In this document: piece by piece, positions 24,351 to 35,100 of the stretch
How positions within the stretch are numbered: the stretch's first letter is position 1
Layout of the letters: the number at the start of each line of letters is the position of its first letter
Source of the DNA: Microbacteriaceae bacterium
Lineage (GTDB): Bacteria > Actinomycetota > Actinomycetes > Actinomycetales > Microbacteriaceae
Assembly: GCA_025464975.1 (NCBI GenBank)
Contig: JAODMT010000021.1
Span: forward strand, 1 to 64,000
DNA length: 64,000 nt
Direction: 5' to 3'
Made by a program: the position numbers and the translations under genes
Notes under the pieces: model-generated
The model's input: the letters and a program-made list of their open reading frames with translations, nothing else
Told to the model about the DNA's origin: nothing
Databases searched by the model: none

Positions 24351-26867
24351 ATGAAACGAGGGCGGCTCCGGGTGCTCCTCGGCGCCGCTCCGGGCGTCGG
24401 TAAGACGTACGCGATGCTCGAGGAGGGCGCACGCTTGCGGGCGGAGGGCAAGGATGTCGTGGTCGCTGTCGTGGAGACCCACGGCCGGGCCGCGACGGCG
24501 AACCTGCTCGGTGACCTCGAGGTGATTCCGAGGCATGTGACGCAGCATCGCGGAGTCGAACTCACCGAGATGGACCTCGACGCCGTGCTCGCTCGCCGGC
24601 CCGACGTCGCCCTTGTCGACGAACTCGCCCACAGCAACGCGCCAGGCTCGCAACACGACAAGCGATGGCAAGACGTCGAGGCGCTGCTTGCCGCCGGCAT
24701 TACCGTCATGTCAACGGTCAACGTGCAGCACATCGAGTCGCTCAGCGACGTCGTGGAACAGATCACCGGGGCACCGCAGCGAGAAACCGTGCCGGATCAG
24801 GTGCTGCGCACCGCCGATCAGATCGAGGTCATCGACCTGGCGCCGCAGGCGTTGCGGGACAGGCTGGCCGAGGGGCACGTCTATCCGGCCGCGCGGATCG
24901 ACGCGGCGCTCTCCAATTACTTCCGGCTCGGCAACCTCACCGCGTTACGAGAGCTCGCCCTGCTCTGGCTCGCGGACGAGGTGGACAGTGCGCTCAAGGC
25001 GTACCGCGCCGAACACAACATCGACAGCAAGTGGGAGGCGCGCGAGCGGGTGGTGGTCGCGCTCACCGGCGGTCCGGAGGGGGAGACGCTGATCCGGCGC
25101 GGCGCCCGAATCGCCGCCCGCTCGGCAGGCGGCGAGCTCATCGTCGTGCACGTGAGCGGGCAGGACGGCTTGAGCGAGACCCACCCCGGCGCCCTCTCCG
25201 CGCAGCGCGCCCTCGCCGAGAAGCTCGGCGGAACCTATCACCAGGTGATCGGGAACGACATCCCGCGGTCGCTCGTCGAGTTCGCCCGGGCACTGAACGC
25301 CACCCAACTCGTCATCGGTGTCAGCCGCCGCAGTCGCCTCGCCGCCGCGCTCACCGGTCCGGGGATCGGCGCGACCGTCATCCGGGAATCCGGAGTCATC
25401 GATGTGCACATCGTCACTCACTCCGCCGCCGGGGGCCACTTCGCCCTTCCCCGCTTCGTGGGCGGCCTCACGGTCAGGCGGCGGATGGCCGGATTCATCC
25501 TCGCCCTGCTCGGCGGCCCGCTGGTCACGATGCTGCTCGTCTCGCTTCGCACGAACGACTCGATCACGAGCGACGTGCTCGGCTTCCAGCTGCTCGTCGT
25601 GGTTGTCGCCCTCGTCGGTGGACTCTGGCCGGCCCTGTTCGCCGCCTTCCTCTCCGGGCTCACGCTCGACTTCTTCTTCGTGCAGCCGCTGTACAGTGTC
25701 ACGGTCGCCAAGCCGACTCACCTGATCGCCCTCGGGCTTTACGTTGCCAACGCGATTCTCGTGAGTTACGTGGTCGACCAGGCGGCACGGCGGTCACGAG
25801 CCGCCGTGCGGGCGGTCGCCGAGTCGGAGTTGCTCGCCACAATTGCCGGAAGCGTCCTACGAGGTCAGGATGCGCTGCAGGCGCTCATCAATCGCACGCG
25901 GGAGGCGTTCAACCTCAGCAGTGTGCGGGTGATGTCAGATGGGGAGGCGCTCTATACGGCGGGCGAGATCAAGGATGGCGACCGGCTCAGCACCATCTCC
26001 ACGGGAGAACGGGGGACGCTCGAACTGCGCGGGCCAGACCTAGCCGCTTCGGAGCGGCGGTTGCTCAACGTCATCGCCGCGCAAGTCGATGCGGCCATCG
26101 AACACAACGCCCTCACCAAGACTGCGGAGGAGGTCGGGCCGCTCGCGGAGCTTGACCGAATGCGCACGGCCCTCCTCGCCGCCGTCGGTCACGATCTGCG
26201 GCGACCGCTCACCGCGGCGACGGCGGCCGTGACCGGCCTCCGGGCGACCGACGTGACCTTGTCCGAGCACGACCGCGAGGAACTCCTCGTCACCGCCCAG
26301 GAGAGTCTGGAAACGCTGTCGGCGCTCGTGACGAACCTGCTCGACGTCACCAGAATTCAGGCCGGTGCGCTCGCGGTATCGTCCGCGGCGCTCGGCGTCG
26401 AGGAGGTCATCCTCCCCGCGCTCGATGAACTCGGGCTCGGCCCCGCCGACGTGCATTTGAGCATCGCGGACGACCTGCCGCCCGTCTTCGCCGACGCCGG
26501 GCTGCTCCAACGGGTGCTCGTCAACCTGCTCGACAACGCCGTGCGATTCTCGCCGGATGCCTCCCCGGTTCTCGTCTCCGCGAGTAGTTTCGCCGGGACG
26601 GTGGAGATCCGGGTTGCCGACACCGGACCGGGTGTGCCCGACGAACGTCGGGGCGACATCTACGTGCCGTTTCAGCGCCTCGGCGACACCGATAATCTGA
26701 CCGGCCTCGGTCTTGGGCTCGCCCTGTCTAAGGGCTTCATCGAGGGGATGGGTGGCACACTGCACGCCGACGACACCCCTGGTGGCGGGCTCACCATGGT
26801 CATCGCTCTCCCGGCGGCGCAGAGCGAAGCACCGCTTGGGACTCAACCAGCGGTTCGGAGTCAGTAA
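24351..26867 (+). CDS. kdpD: sensor histidine kinase KdpD
   Basis: This 838-residue K+/osmotic sensor kinase controls KdpE. Domains in order: KdpD N-terminal domain with Walker A GAAPGVGKT at residues 11-19; a universal-stress-protein domain at about 230-360; four membrane segments (DUF4118) at about 375-485; a GAF-like region; a HisKA domain with phospho-acceptor His614 in VGHDLRRPLTA; and a HATPase domain with NLLDNAVRFS, DTGPGVPD and GLGLGLALS. It begins 3 nt after kdpC and overlaps kdpE by one base (TAATG). The gene is full-length, unlike the truncated KdpDs in some genomes. Confidence 0.95.
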   Translation: MKRGRLRVLLGAAPGVGKTYAMLEEGARLRAEGKDVVVAVVETHGRAATANLLGDLEVIPRHVTQHRGVELTEMDLDAVLARRPDVALVDELAHSNAPGSQHDKRWQDVEALLAAGITVMSTVNVQHIESLSDVVEQITGAPQRETVPDQVLRTADQIEVIDLAPQALRDRLAEGHVYPAARIDAALSNYFRLGNLTALRELALLWLADEVDSALKAYRAEHNIDSKWEARERVVVALTGGPEGETLIRRGARIAARSAGGELIVVHVSGQDGLSETHPGALSAQRALAEKLGGTYHQVIGNDIPRSLVEFARALNATQLVIGVSRRSRLAAALTGPGIGATVIRESGVIDVHIVTHSAAGGHFALPRFVGGLTVRRRMAGFILALLGGPLVTMLLVSLRTNDSITSDVLGFQLLVVVVALVGGLWPALFAAFLSGLTLDFFFVQPLYSVTVAKPTHLIALGLYVANAILVSYVVDQAARRSRAAVRAVAESELLATIAGSVLRGQDALQALINRTREAFNLSSVRVMSDGEALYTAGEIKDGDRLSTISTGERGTLELRGPDLAASERRLLNVIAAQVDAAIEHNALTKTAEEVGPLAELDRMRTALLAAVGHDLRRPLTAATAAVTGLRATDVTLSEHDREELLVTAQESLETLSALVTNLLDVTRIQAGALAVSSAALGVEEVILPALDELGLGPADVHLSIADDLPPVFADAGLLQRVLVNLLDNAVRFSPDASPVLVSASSFAGTVEIRVADTGPGVPDERRGDIYVPFQRLGDTDNLTGLGLGLALSKGFIEGMGGTLHADDTPGGGLTMVIALPAAQSEAPLGTQPAVRSQ

Positions 26868-27565
26868 TGAGAATTCTCGTTGCGGACGACGACCCGCAGA
26901 TCATCCGAGCGCTTAAGGTGACACTCCGGGCGAGGGGCTATGACATCGTCACGGCGGCGGACGGCCCGGAGGCGCTCGCCAAGACGATCAGCCACCACCC
27001 CGACCTCGTGATGCTCGACCTCGGCATGCCGACGCTCAACGGTATCGAGGTCATCCAGGGCCTTCGCGGCTGGAGCCAGGTGCCGATCCTTATCGTCTCC
27101 GGTCGCACGGACGCCGCCGACAAGGTCGAAGCTCTTGACGCGGGGGCGGATGACTACGTGACGAAACCGTTCGCGATCGATGAGCTGCTCGCCCGAATCC
27201 GGGCGCTCACCCGCCGACTTCCGGCGGGGGAGGAGAAGGAGCCGGTCGTCGCCTTCGGTGACATTCGCGTGGACTTCTCGGCGAAACGGGTGTCGGCGAG
27301 CGGAGGCGGTGCGGAGCCGATCCGGCTGACTCCGACGGAGTGGCGAATTCTCGAGTTGCTCGTGCTGAACCCCGGCAAGCTCGTGACGCGCGAGACGCTC
27401 CTCACCCAGGTGTGGGGCCCGAATCACACCGCCGACACCGGCTACCTCCGGCTCTATCTCGCCCAGCTGCGAAAGAAGCTCGAGCCGATTCCCGCGCACC
27501 CGCGATACCTCGTTACCGTGCTCGGCATGGGTTACCGCTTCATCGCGGACGGCTCATCGGGATAG
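26867..27565 (+). CDS. kdpE: response regulator KdpE
   Basis: This 232-residue OmpR/PhoB-family regulator has the receiver-domain acidic pocket (ADDDP at the N-terminus), the phosphorylation site Asp51 in VMLDLGMP, the switch region VSGRT and Lys in VTKPF. The C-terminal winged helix shows LTPTEWRILELLVLNPGKLV and LRLYLAQLRKKLE. It is expected to bind the direct-repeat array at 19517-19568. Its ATG shares a base with the kdpD stop. A 75-nt inverted repeat follows the gene. Confidence 0.95.
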   Translation: MRILVADDDPQIIRALKVTLRARGYDIVTAADGPEALAKTISHHPDLVMLDLGMPTLNGIEVIQGLRGWSQVPILIVSGRTDAADKVEALDAGADDYVTKPFAIDELLARIRALTRRLPAGEEKEPVVAFGDIRVDFSAKRVSASGGGAEPIRLTPTEWRILELLVLNPGKLVTRETLLTQVWGPNHTADTGYLRLYLAQLRKKLEPIPAHPRYLVTVLGMGYRFIADGSSG

Positions 27566-27607
27566 CCGTGTCCCGGGATGACGCTTTGTGCACCACCTGG
27601 GACATCA

Positions 27608-27682
27608 AAACGCAGGAGATCCACCACGAATAGAGCGGTTTTCGTCGAATGGTGGCCTTTGAGTGGTGAATCTCCTGCGTTT
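27608..27682. repeat. 75-nt dispersed inverted repeat, copy A
   Basis: AAACGCAGGAGATCCACCAC (27608-27627) and GTGGTGAATCTCCTGCGTTT (27663-27682) are inverted repeats with 19 of 20 positions matching, around a 35-nt core containing GTTTTCG and GAATGG. A second copy with the same arms and a related core is at 48974-49047. It lies between kdpE and thyA and could act as a terminator hairpin or a REP-like/MITE-like element. Confidence 0.85.
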
Positions 27683-27758
27683 CGGTATGCGTAGGGGTGA
27701 CGACACGTCGGGGTCAGGAGCGTCGCAAAACCGCGGCATTGCCCGTACGCTCGAAGCA

Positions 27759-28565
27759 ATGAGTACCGCGATTTCCACCCCATACGAAGATCTGCTTCGC
27801 GACACCCTCGAAAACGGCGCCGTGAAGTCCGACCGGACGGGCACCGGCACTCGAAGCGTGTTCGGAAGGCAACTGCGATTCGACCTGAGCAAGGGATTCC
27901 CGCTCATCACGACGAAGCGAGTTCACTTCCGCTCGATCGCCTACGAGTTGCTCTGGTTTTTGCGCGGCGACGGAAACGTGCGCTGGTTGCAGGAGCACGG
28001 CGTGACCATCTGGGACGAGTGGGCGGACCAAAACGGCGATCTCGGTCCGGTCTACGGCGTGCAGTGGCGGTCCTGGCCGGCGCCATCCGGAGCGCACATC
28101 GACCAGATCACGGACGTCATCGAAACGATCAAGTCGAACCCGGATTCGCGGCGGATGATCGTGTCGGCCTGGAACGTCGCCGACATTCCCGACATGGCCC
28201 TCGCGCCGTGTCACCTGCTGTTCCAGTTCTACGTCGCGGACGGCAAGCTCTCCTGCCAGCTCTACCAGCGCAGCGGCGACCTGTTCCTGGGTGTGCCGTT
28301 CAACATCGCGAGCTACGCACTGCTCACCCACATGATCGCCGCGCAGACCGGCCTCGAGGTGGGCGAGTTCATCTGGACCGGCGGCGACTGCCACATCTAC
28401 GACAACCACATCGAGCAGGTCACCGAGCAGCTGACTCGCGCGCCGTTCCCGTCGCCGAAACTGCGTCTCGCGCCCCGCAACAACATCTCCGACTACGTTT
28501 TCGAGGACTTCGAGGTGCTCGACTACCAGCACCACCCGGCGATCAAGGCGCCCGTCGCCGTCTAG
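27759..28565 (+). CDS. thyA: thymidylate synthase
   Basis: This 268-residue ThyA converts dUMP to dTMP using methylene-tetrahydrofolate. The catalytic Cys151 is in [14 protein letters not shown]; the phosphate-binding Arg motif [10 protein letters not shown], the folate/dUMP region [12 protein letters not shown] and the C-terminal PVAV are present. ATG 27759 is chosen because the protein then begins with the family sequence [14 protein letters not shown]; the longer frame passes through the 75-nt repeat. dfrA (folA) usually follows thyA but does not here. Confidence 0.97.
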   Translation: MSTAISTPYEDLLRDTLENGAVKSDRTGTGTRSVFGRQLRFDLSKGFPLITTKRVHFRSIAYELLWFLRGDGNVRWLQEHGVTIWDEWADQNGDLGPVYGVQWRSWPAPSGAHIDQITDVIETIKSNPDSRRMIVSAWNVADIPDMALAPCHLLFQFYVADGKLSCQLYQRSGDLFLGVPFNIASYALLTHMIAAQTGLEVGEFIWTGGDCHIYDNHIEQVTEQLTRAPFPSPKLRLAPRNNISDYVFEDFEVLDYQHHPAIKAPVAV

Positions 28566-28575
28566 CTGTTGCCCT

Positions 28576-29400
28576 TTAGGTGAGATGGTCGAATTCGCCG
28601 CTCACCCACGCCATGTAACGGTCGGCCGACCGCCGGATGACGGCGCGGGCATCCGTCTCGATCACGTTGCCGAAATTGCCGTAGATCCGATCGAAGTCAC
28701 GGTCGATCACGGCGGTCGCGACCCGGTCGACCACGGCGGCGGACATCGGGATCGCGTTCGGGTAGCTGCGCATGAAGGTCACCCAGACGCCGGACGGGCC
28801 GGGAAACAGCGTGTCACCGGCGAGCAACACACCGCGCCGGTCGGCTGCACCGTCCACGTAGGCCACCGCGCTGCCGGGGAAGTGCCCGCCAATGGTGCGG
28901 AGGGTGATTCCCGGCAACACCTCCAGTTGGCCGCTCCAGGGCTGAATCGCCGGATCCTCCCACCGCACCCAGGATCGGTCGGCCTCGGAGACGAGCACTG
29001 TCGCCCCGCCGAGCGCGCGTGACCAGGACACTTGCGCGCCGAACATGTGCGGATGACTCGCCGCGATGACGGCGGCGCCACCGAGTTCGCGCACCCGCTC
29101 GACCCCGGCGTCATCGACAAAGCCCGGCGGATCCCAGAGCAGGTTGCCTTCGGGCGTCTGAGCGAGCACGGCGGTCTGGCCGATGCCGATGGATGGTTGC
29201 GTGGTGATGCTGGTCAGCCCCGGTTCCATCGGCTCGATCCGCAGTCGGAAACCGTCGTCGCGCAACTGCTCGAGACTGTGCCAGGCCTGACCGGACCTCG
29301 GCACGTACTGCCGTTCGTCTTCGCAAATGGCGCACGAATCGGGAGGCAGTTGCGTTTCGGGGTACTCGACTGCGCACGCGGCGCAGATCCACAGCGGCAT
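28576..29400 (-). CDS. metallo-beta-lactamase-fold protein with N-terminal zinc ribbon
   Basis: This 274-residue protein begins with a rubredoxin-like zinc ribbon (WICAACAVEY and SCAICEDE) and continues as a beta-lactamase fold. The first metal motif reads SHPHMFG, so the two histidines remain but the Asp-His of HxHxDH are replaced; GGHFPGS and LAGDTLFPG supply the third His and the bridging Asp. Loss of the second-site ligands suggests a mononuclear or altered site. It is convergent with thyA (10 nt apart) and divergent from the aminotransferase. Function unknown; MBL-fold hydrolase or detoxification enzyme. Confidence 0.8.
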   Translation of the reverse strand: MPLWICAACAVEYPETQLPPDSCAICEDERQYVPRSGQAWHSLEQLRDDGFRLRIEPMEPGLTSITTQPSIGIGQTAVLAQTPEGNLLWDPPGFVDDAGVERVRELGGAAVIAASHPHMFGAQVSWSRALGGATVLVSEADRSWVRWEDPAIQPWSGQLEVLPGITLRTIGGHFPGSAVAYVDGAADRRGVLLAGDTLFPGPSGVWVTFMRSYPNAIPMSAAVVDRVATAVIDRDFDRIYGNFGNVIETDARAVIRRSADRYMAWVSGEFDHLT

Positions 29401-29494
29401 GGGATCTCCCTTCGCGGAATATTCGACCCGGCGGCGTCAAGCGTAGCCATCGACCATCGTCGTCAGGAGCTCCGCCGTCAAGTAGTTTTGATCT

Positions 29495-30742
29495 GTGAGC
29501 GAAAAGGGCACCACTCTCGACCGAATGTACGACGACCTGCGCGGAAAGGGCCTCTCGCTCGATCTGACACGGGGCAAACCTTCTCCCGAGCAGCTTGATC
29601 TGTCGGACGACCTGCTATCGCTGCCGGGCGGGGCGGACTTCCGGGACGCCAAAGGCACCGACCTGAGGAACTACGGCGGTCCCGACGGTCTCCTTGAGCT
29701 TCGCGAAATCTTCGGCGAGCTGCTCTCGATCCCGGCCGAACAGCTTCTCGCGGCAGGCAACGCGAGCCTGACTCTCATGCACGACACCATCGTCAGCGCG
29801 CTGCTTCACGGCGTGCCCGGCGGCTCCGGCCCGTGGCGCGACGTTCCGAACCTCGCCTTCATCTGCCCGGTTCCGGGATACGACCGACACTTCAGCATTT
29901 GCGAGGCGCTCGGCATCCGCATGATCCCCGTGCCGTTCGTGAACGAGCGGCCCGACCTCGAGACCATCGCTCGTCTCGTTGCGAGCGACCCGGGCATCCG
30001 CGGCATGTGGGCTGTTCCCACGTATGCCAACCCGACGGGCGTCGTCTACACCGCCGCGGAGGCCGAGGCTCTCGTCGGAATGCCGACCGCGGCGCCGGAC
30101 TTCCGCCTGTTCTGGGACAACGCGTACGCGGTGCACCACATCACGGACGACGAGCCGGCCGCAATCGACGTGCTTGCCTTGGCCGACTCGGCAGGGAACG
30201 CGAATCGCCCACTCGTCTTCGCGTCGACCTCCAAGATCACCTACCCGGGCGCCGGGGTGGCGTTCTTCGGCGCCTCGCCAGAGAACATCGCCTGGCACCG
30301 GCGTCACGCCTCGGTGCAGAGCATCGGGCCGGACAAGATCAATCAGCTGCGACACGTGCGGCTGTTGCGGGATGCCGAGGGGGTCCGCGCCCACATGCGA
30401 GCGCATCGCGCCATTGTGAAGCCGCGGTTTGAAGCCGTGCTGCGAATCCTGGAGCAACGGCTCTCCGGAGTCGCGACCTGGACCACACCGACCGGCGGCT
30501 ACTTCGTGAGCTTGACCGTGCCGAACGGTGCGGCATCTCGCGCTGTGGCGCTCGCCGGCGAGATAGGCGTAGCCGTCACTCCGGCCGGCGCGAGCTTCCC
30601 GTATGGAGACGACCCGGACGACTCGAACATCCGCATTGCACCCACTTTCCCGTCGCTTCGAGACCTTGAGACGGCAATCGAGGCGCTGTGCACGTGCGTT
30701 CTCGTGGCGGCCGGCCAAGTGGCCGCGGAACGAGCGAAATAG
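29495..30742 (+). CDS. class If aspartate aminotransferase-like PLP enzyme
   Basis: This 415-residue fold-type I aminotransferase is of the subgroup that includes corynebacterial AspT. The PLP-binding Lys247 is in STSKITYPGAG. Other motifs: LTRGKPSPEQLDLSDDLLSL, YGGPDGLLELREIFGELL, CPVPGYDRHFSICEALGI, YANPTGVVYT and, for carboxylate binding, RIAPTFP. GTG 29495 is the start. It likely transfers the amino group between aspartate and 2-oxoglutarate. It is divergent from the MBL gene and convergent with the coiled-coil membrane protein. Confidence 0.88.
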   Translation: MSEKGTTLDRMYDDLRGKGLSLDLTRGKPSPEQLDLSDDLLSLPGGADFRDAKGTDLRNYGGPDGLLELREIFGELLSIPAEQLLAAGNASLTLMHDTIVSALLHGVPGGSGPWRDVPNLAFICPVPGYDRHFSICEALGIRMIPVPFVNERPDLETIARLVASDPGIRGMWAVPTYANPTGVVYTAAEAEALVGMPTAAPDFRLFWDNAYAVHHITDDEPAAIDVLALADSAGNANRPLVFASTSKITYPGAGVAFFGASPENIAWHRRHASVQSIGPDKINQLRHVRLLRDAEGVRAHMRAHRAIVKPRFEAVLRILEQRLSGVATWTTPTGGYFVSLTVPNGAASRAVALAGEIGVAVTPAGASFPYGDDPDDSNIRIAPTFPSLRDLETAIEALCTCVLVAAGQVAAERAK

Positions 30743-30747
30743 TCGCC

Positions 30748-32052
30748 TCAGCGCAGCGCGTCGTAGCGGGCGAGCGCGTCCGCATCCCGGGAATAGGTCG
30801 CGGAACTGCGCGCGGTGTCGAGAGCGTCGACGGGGTCCGCTTGCGCCTCCGCGACGGTGAGCAGACGCTTGGCCTCGGCCAGGCGCGTGCGGGCCTCGGC
30901 GCCGATGCCGCCGCGGTTGCCACTGATGAACTCCTCGGTCGCCGTGATCTGGCTGTGCGCGCTGACCAGAACGCCGGCGAGGGCTGCAATCGCGTGTTCG
31001 GCGCGCTGGGCCTGGTTGCGGGCCTTCGCGAGGGCCGAGTCGAGTGCGGCGATCCCGGACTGTAGCCGGGCGATGGATGCCGCGGGGTCGGCCCGGTCGA
31101 GGTGACTGATGTCCGACTCGATGGCGGTGATCGCGTCGGCGATTCTGCCGCCGGCGTCCGGGTCCGGGGCGGCGTCACGGGCCGCACGGGCCTCGGCGAG
31201 GTCGGCCTCGGTCCGGGCCGCGAGCTCGTTCAGCCGCGCGGAGTCCCGTGTGAGCGATTCGGCGAGCGACTCGACAGCGTCGATCAGTCCGGCCGCCTCC
31301 TGGGCGCCTGAGCGTGCGTCCCCGGCGAGGTCGGCCGCTCCCGTCGCCCCCGGATCAGCGAGCAGCCGTTCCGCTGCTCCCGCTTTTTCGCCGGCCGCTC
31401 GCAACTGAGCGCGTGCTTCATTCACATTCTCCCGCACGCCGTCGATCACCGCGGGGGAGTAGCTGTGGGAGAGCTCGGCGAGGGTCGCGTCGGCGCCCGG
31501 CACCCGCATCGATGTGGAAACGATGAGCAAGCCCACCGCCTTCAGCTCGGATGGCGCGTTGCTCTCGTCACGTCGAAGCGCATCAAACGTCCCAGATTCG
31601 CGAGTCAGGGCGTCCTGGGCCGTTTCGCACAGCCGCAGGATTTTCTGGTTCCACTCCCGCTGTTTCGTGTGGCTGTCGGGAACCGAGTCGTCGAGCTCCT
31701 GTTTGAGGCGGAACGCCTCGGTCAGGCCAGCCCGAGCACCGGCGATCGCGTCGGCGAAGCCCCGGGTGCGCTCGTCCCCGAACTGAGCGGCGGCGAAACC
31801 GACCTCGTCTTCGTTCTCCTTCACGGCATCGTCGAGACGCACGAGGGCGATGTTCGCGCTCCTGGAGAGGTCGGCGAGATCATCGACATCACGGCCGGGG
31901 ACGGGAACCTCCGCGGAGCCCCGGCGCCGGCGCACGAGCAGGAAGAAGCCGACCGCGAGAAGTAGCACGAAGACGACTGCGATGGCCACAACGGCCGTGA
32001 CGACGCCCGAAACGACATCGGTCGAAGCGGTGGGGACTGCCTGAAAGACCAT
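30748..32052 (-). CDS. membrane-anchored coiled-coil protein
   Basis: This 434-residue protein has one transmembrane helix near the N-terminus (VVSGVVTAVVAIAVVFVLLL and flank, then RRRR) and a long Ala/Glu/Arg-rich helical region predicted as coiled coil. It resembles the C-terminal part of actinobacterial TPM-domain proteins but lacks the TPM domain. ATG 32052 is preferred; a GTG at 32106 would extend it by 18 residues. It is divergent from the large helicase-like gene, 99 nt away, so a shared promoter region is possible. Function unknown; perhaps an envelope or division scaffold. Confidence 0.7.
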   Translation of the reverse strand: MVFQAVPTASTDVVSGVVTAVVAIAVVFVLLLAVGFFLLVRRRRGSAEVPVPGRDVDDLADLSRSANIALVRLDDAVKENEDEVGFAAAQFGDERTRGFADAIAGARAGLTEAFRLKQELDDSVPDSHTKQREWNQKILRLCETAQDALTRESGTFDALRRDESNAPSELKAVGLLIVSTSMRVPGADATLAELSHSYSPAVIDGVRENVNEARAQLRAAGEKAGAAERLLADPGATGAADLAGDARSGAQEAAGLIDAVESLAESLTRDSARLNELAARTEADLAEARAARDAAPDPDAGGRIADAITAIESDISHLDRADPAASIARLQSGIAALDSALAKARNQAQRAEHAIAALAGVLVSAHSQITATEEFISGNRGGIGAEARTRLAEAKRLLTVAEAQADPVDALDTARSSATYSRDADALARYDALR

Positions 32053-32150
32053 GGCCGGTATCTTACTTTCGATCGCGATACCGCCCGACGCATGGCGAAA
32101 CTCCACCGTAGGTCCCGAACATTCGGCGCCGCGGGCGTTAAAGTGGCCGT

Positions 32151-35100
32151 GTGCGGCGCGCCAACAGACCTCAAGACGACGACCTCTTCGACGAGCCGGA
32201 AGATACTCATGCCCGTGCGCAGGTACAAGTGACGGCGCCGCATGCGCTGAACTTCGGCGACCCGAACTATTCGCTCTCCAACGTGGCCGAGCCGGCCTGG
32301 CGGGCGTGGCGCTCTGCCATCGCCGCGGTGGGCGGACCTTCGTCGCTGCTGCACTTCGTCGACAACCCGCTCACACGGATCGAGCTGAGCGCGACCCATC
32401 CGGGCGGACTCGCGCAGTTCATCACGGGCAAGTCGACCCTGCTTTCCAACCTGATCCGGGACGACCTCGCCCTGCGAGCGGCGAAGCTGTCCGCCGGAGA
32501 AATCGCTGAGAAGAGCCTCGAACTCTCGACCGCGCGCGGCATCGACTCCATCCACCTGGGAATCGGAATCGCCGAGTGGCAGCACGCTGGCGTCGACTAC
32601 CGGGCCCCCGTGCTGCTTCGCCCACTCGCGATCCGGCGCTACGGAAGCAACTTCGAGCTGAAGCTCAAGGGCGCGCCGTTCCTGAACCCCGAGCTCTCCC
32701 GCGCCCTCGAGGCGCAGTTCCACATCGCCCTCGACGCGGACGCGTTTGTCGCCCTCGCGCAAGAGGACGGCTCGTTCAAGCCCAACCCGGTGATCGACCG
32801 ACTCCGCGGGCTCACCTCGCACCTCGAATGGTTCAACGTGCTCCCCCGCCTCGTCGTCTCGTCCTTCGCGGATGTCGCGACCGCGATGCACGCGGACTCC
32901 GCCGTTCTCGAACACCCCATCCTCGACGCCCTCGCCGGCAACCCGTCGGCGAAGTGGACGGTTGGGGAGAGCTACGCACCGGTCGAGCCGCAGAGCCCGG
33001 ACGTGCGCAGCCCGGAGACGGACACGCTCCTGCTCGACGCTGACGCCGAACAGGAGAACGTGATCGCCCAGATCGCGGCCGGCAATTCCGTCGTCGTTAA
33101 GACCCTCCCGGGCACCGGCGCGACGCAGACCATCGTCAACGCCATCGGCTGCCTCGTCAGCCAGAACAAGCGGGTGCTCGTGGTGAGCCCGCGACGCTCC
33201 TCGCTCGCCGGCATCGCCCAACGATTCGGCGACATCGGGCTGAACGGCATCGCCGTCTCGCCGTCGACGCTTCGACGCGACCTCATCCGGTCGATTGGCC
33301 GCAACGAAAAGGCCAAGTCTCCTCAGATCACCGAGGTGGATGACGCGCTGGTTCGCCTCCGCAAGGTGCTGCTCGACTACCGAACCGCTGTCGCCCGCAC
33401 CGACCCGTCCTTCGGGGTCTCTGTGCTCGATTGCCTCTCCGAACTGTCCCGCCTCGCACTTCTTCCCGACCCGCCGGCGACCACGGCCCGGCTCTCGCGC
33501 GAATCGGTCGCCCTGCTTGCCGACGATCGCGAGACCGCGGCTCGAGCGATGGTCGAAGCTGCATCGCTCGGCGAATTCCGCTACGGCCCGGGAGACTCGC
33601 CGTGGTATGGCGCGAAATTCTCCACGAGTGAGAGCGCGACCCGAGCGCACGGCATCGCACGCCAGCTTCACCACACCGAACTTCCCCGGCTGATCGAGCG
33701 GGCCAACGAGCTGATCTACGGCACGCGAATGCGACCGTTCGAGACGATCAACGAACTCGGGGTCTACCTCCGGTTGCTCATCGACATCCGGGACACGCTC
33801 GACAGGTTCCTGCCGGTGGTCTTCGACCGGTCGCTCAGCGAACTGATCGCCGCGACCTCCCCCCGCAAGGATTCGCCGACCATGACGACATCCAATCGGC
33901 GTCGGCTCAAGAAGCTTGCCCGCGAATACGTTCGCCCCGGCGTGCACATCGCGGATATCAACGAGAGCCTCATCCGCATTCAGCAGCAGCGCATCCTGTG
34001 GCAACGGTTTGTCGCGGCCGGAGTCACCCCCGAGGTGCCGGTCGGAATCGCGGACGTTCAGGTGGCGTACCAGCAGGTGGCTCAGGACCTCAGCTTCCTC
34101 GACGAGCCGCTCGGCGCGGTCACGCAGGAGACCCAGCTCGCGCACCTGCCGATCCACATCCTGCTCGAGCGGATGGCCGCGCTCGCCGCCGACTCGGACG
34201 TGCTCAACAATCTGCAGGAACGCGTTCAGTTGCGCTCTACTCTGCGCCACCTGCAACTCGACCCGCTACTCGACGATCTCGCGTCGCGTCACGTTCCGGA
34301 TGCCCAGGTGCCGTCGGAACTCGAGCTGGCCTGGTGGCAGTCGGCGCTCGAGTCGCTGCTCGAGGGCGACCGCGCACTGCTCAACGCCAACACCTCCGTG
34401 CTCGATCGTCTCGAGGCCGACTTCCGTCTCGTGGATGAGGCACACGCCGCGGGAAGCTCCCAACTGCTGTCCTGGCAGCTCGCCGAGAACTGGAGCATCG
34501 GACTCGTCGATTGGCCGGACGAAGCGGCGGCGCTCAAGCGCGCCCTCCGCGGTGAACGACCGGATGCCCGCGACCTGCAGGAGGCTGCACCGCACCTGTC
34601 GCGAACCGTCGCCCCGGTGTGGCTTGCGTCCCCGTACGAGGTCGCGGCGATCACGGACACCCTGCACTTCGACACCGTGGTGCTCGTCGACGCTGGAGCA
34701 ACGACTCTTCCGGAAAACGTCGGCGCCATCCGCCGTGGCAAGCAGGTCGTCGCGTTCGGCGACCCCGTGACCCAGACGCCGTCGCCGTTCACGATCGCGA
34801 TCACCGGCACCGACGATCGTGCGGAGCTGGATGCCGAGGCGCTCGACTCGCTGCACGGCCAGTCGGCGCTCGCCCGGCTCGGTTCGCTGCTGCCGACGCT
34901 CGCTCTGACCCGCAGCTATCGTGCGGGCGGCGAGGATCTCGCCGAACTCGTCAACCGCCGGTTCTACGCGGGCAAGATCGAGTCCTGGCCGTGGGCCGGC
35001 AGTTTCCTCGGTCACAACAGCATTCGTCTCGACTACGTGGCGGATGGATCGGGCATGCCCGATCCGGAGTCCGGCGGAGTGGAGAGTGTCGACGCCGAAG

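Noticed and set aside
31821-34256. Open minus-strand frame of more than 800 codons
   Set aside because: It lies opposite the helicase-like gene and the coiled-coil gene; high G+C antisense frames of this size are common and it shows no domain.
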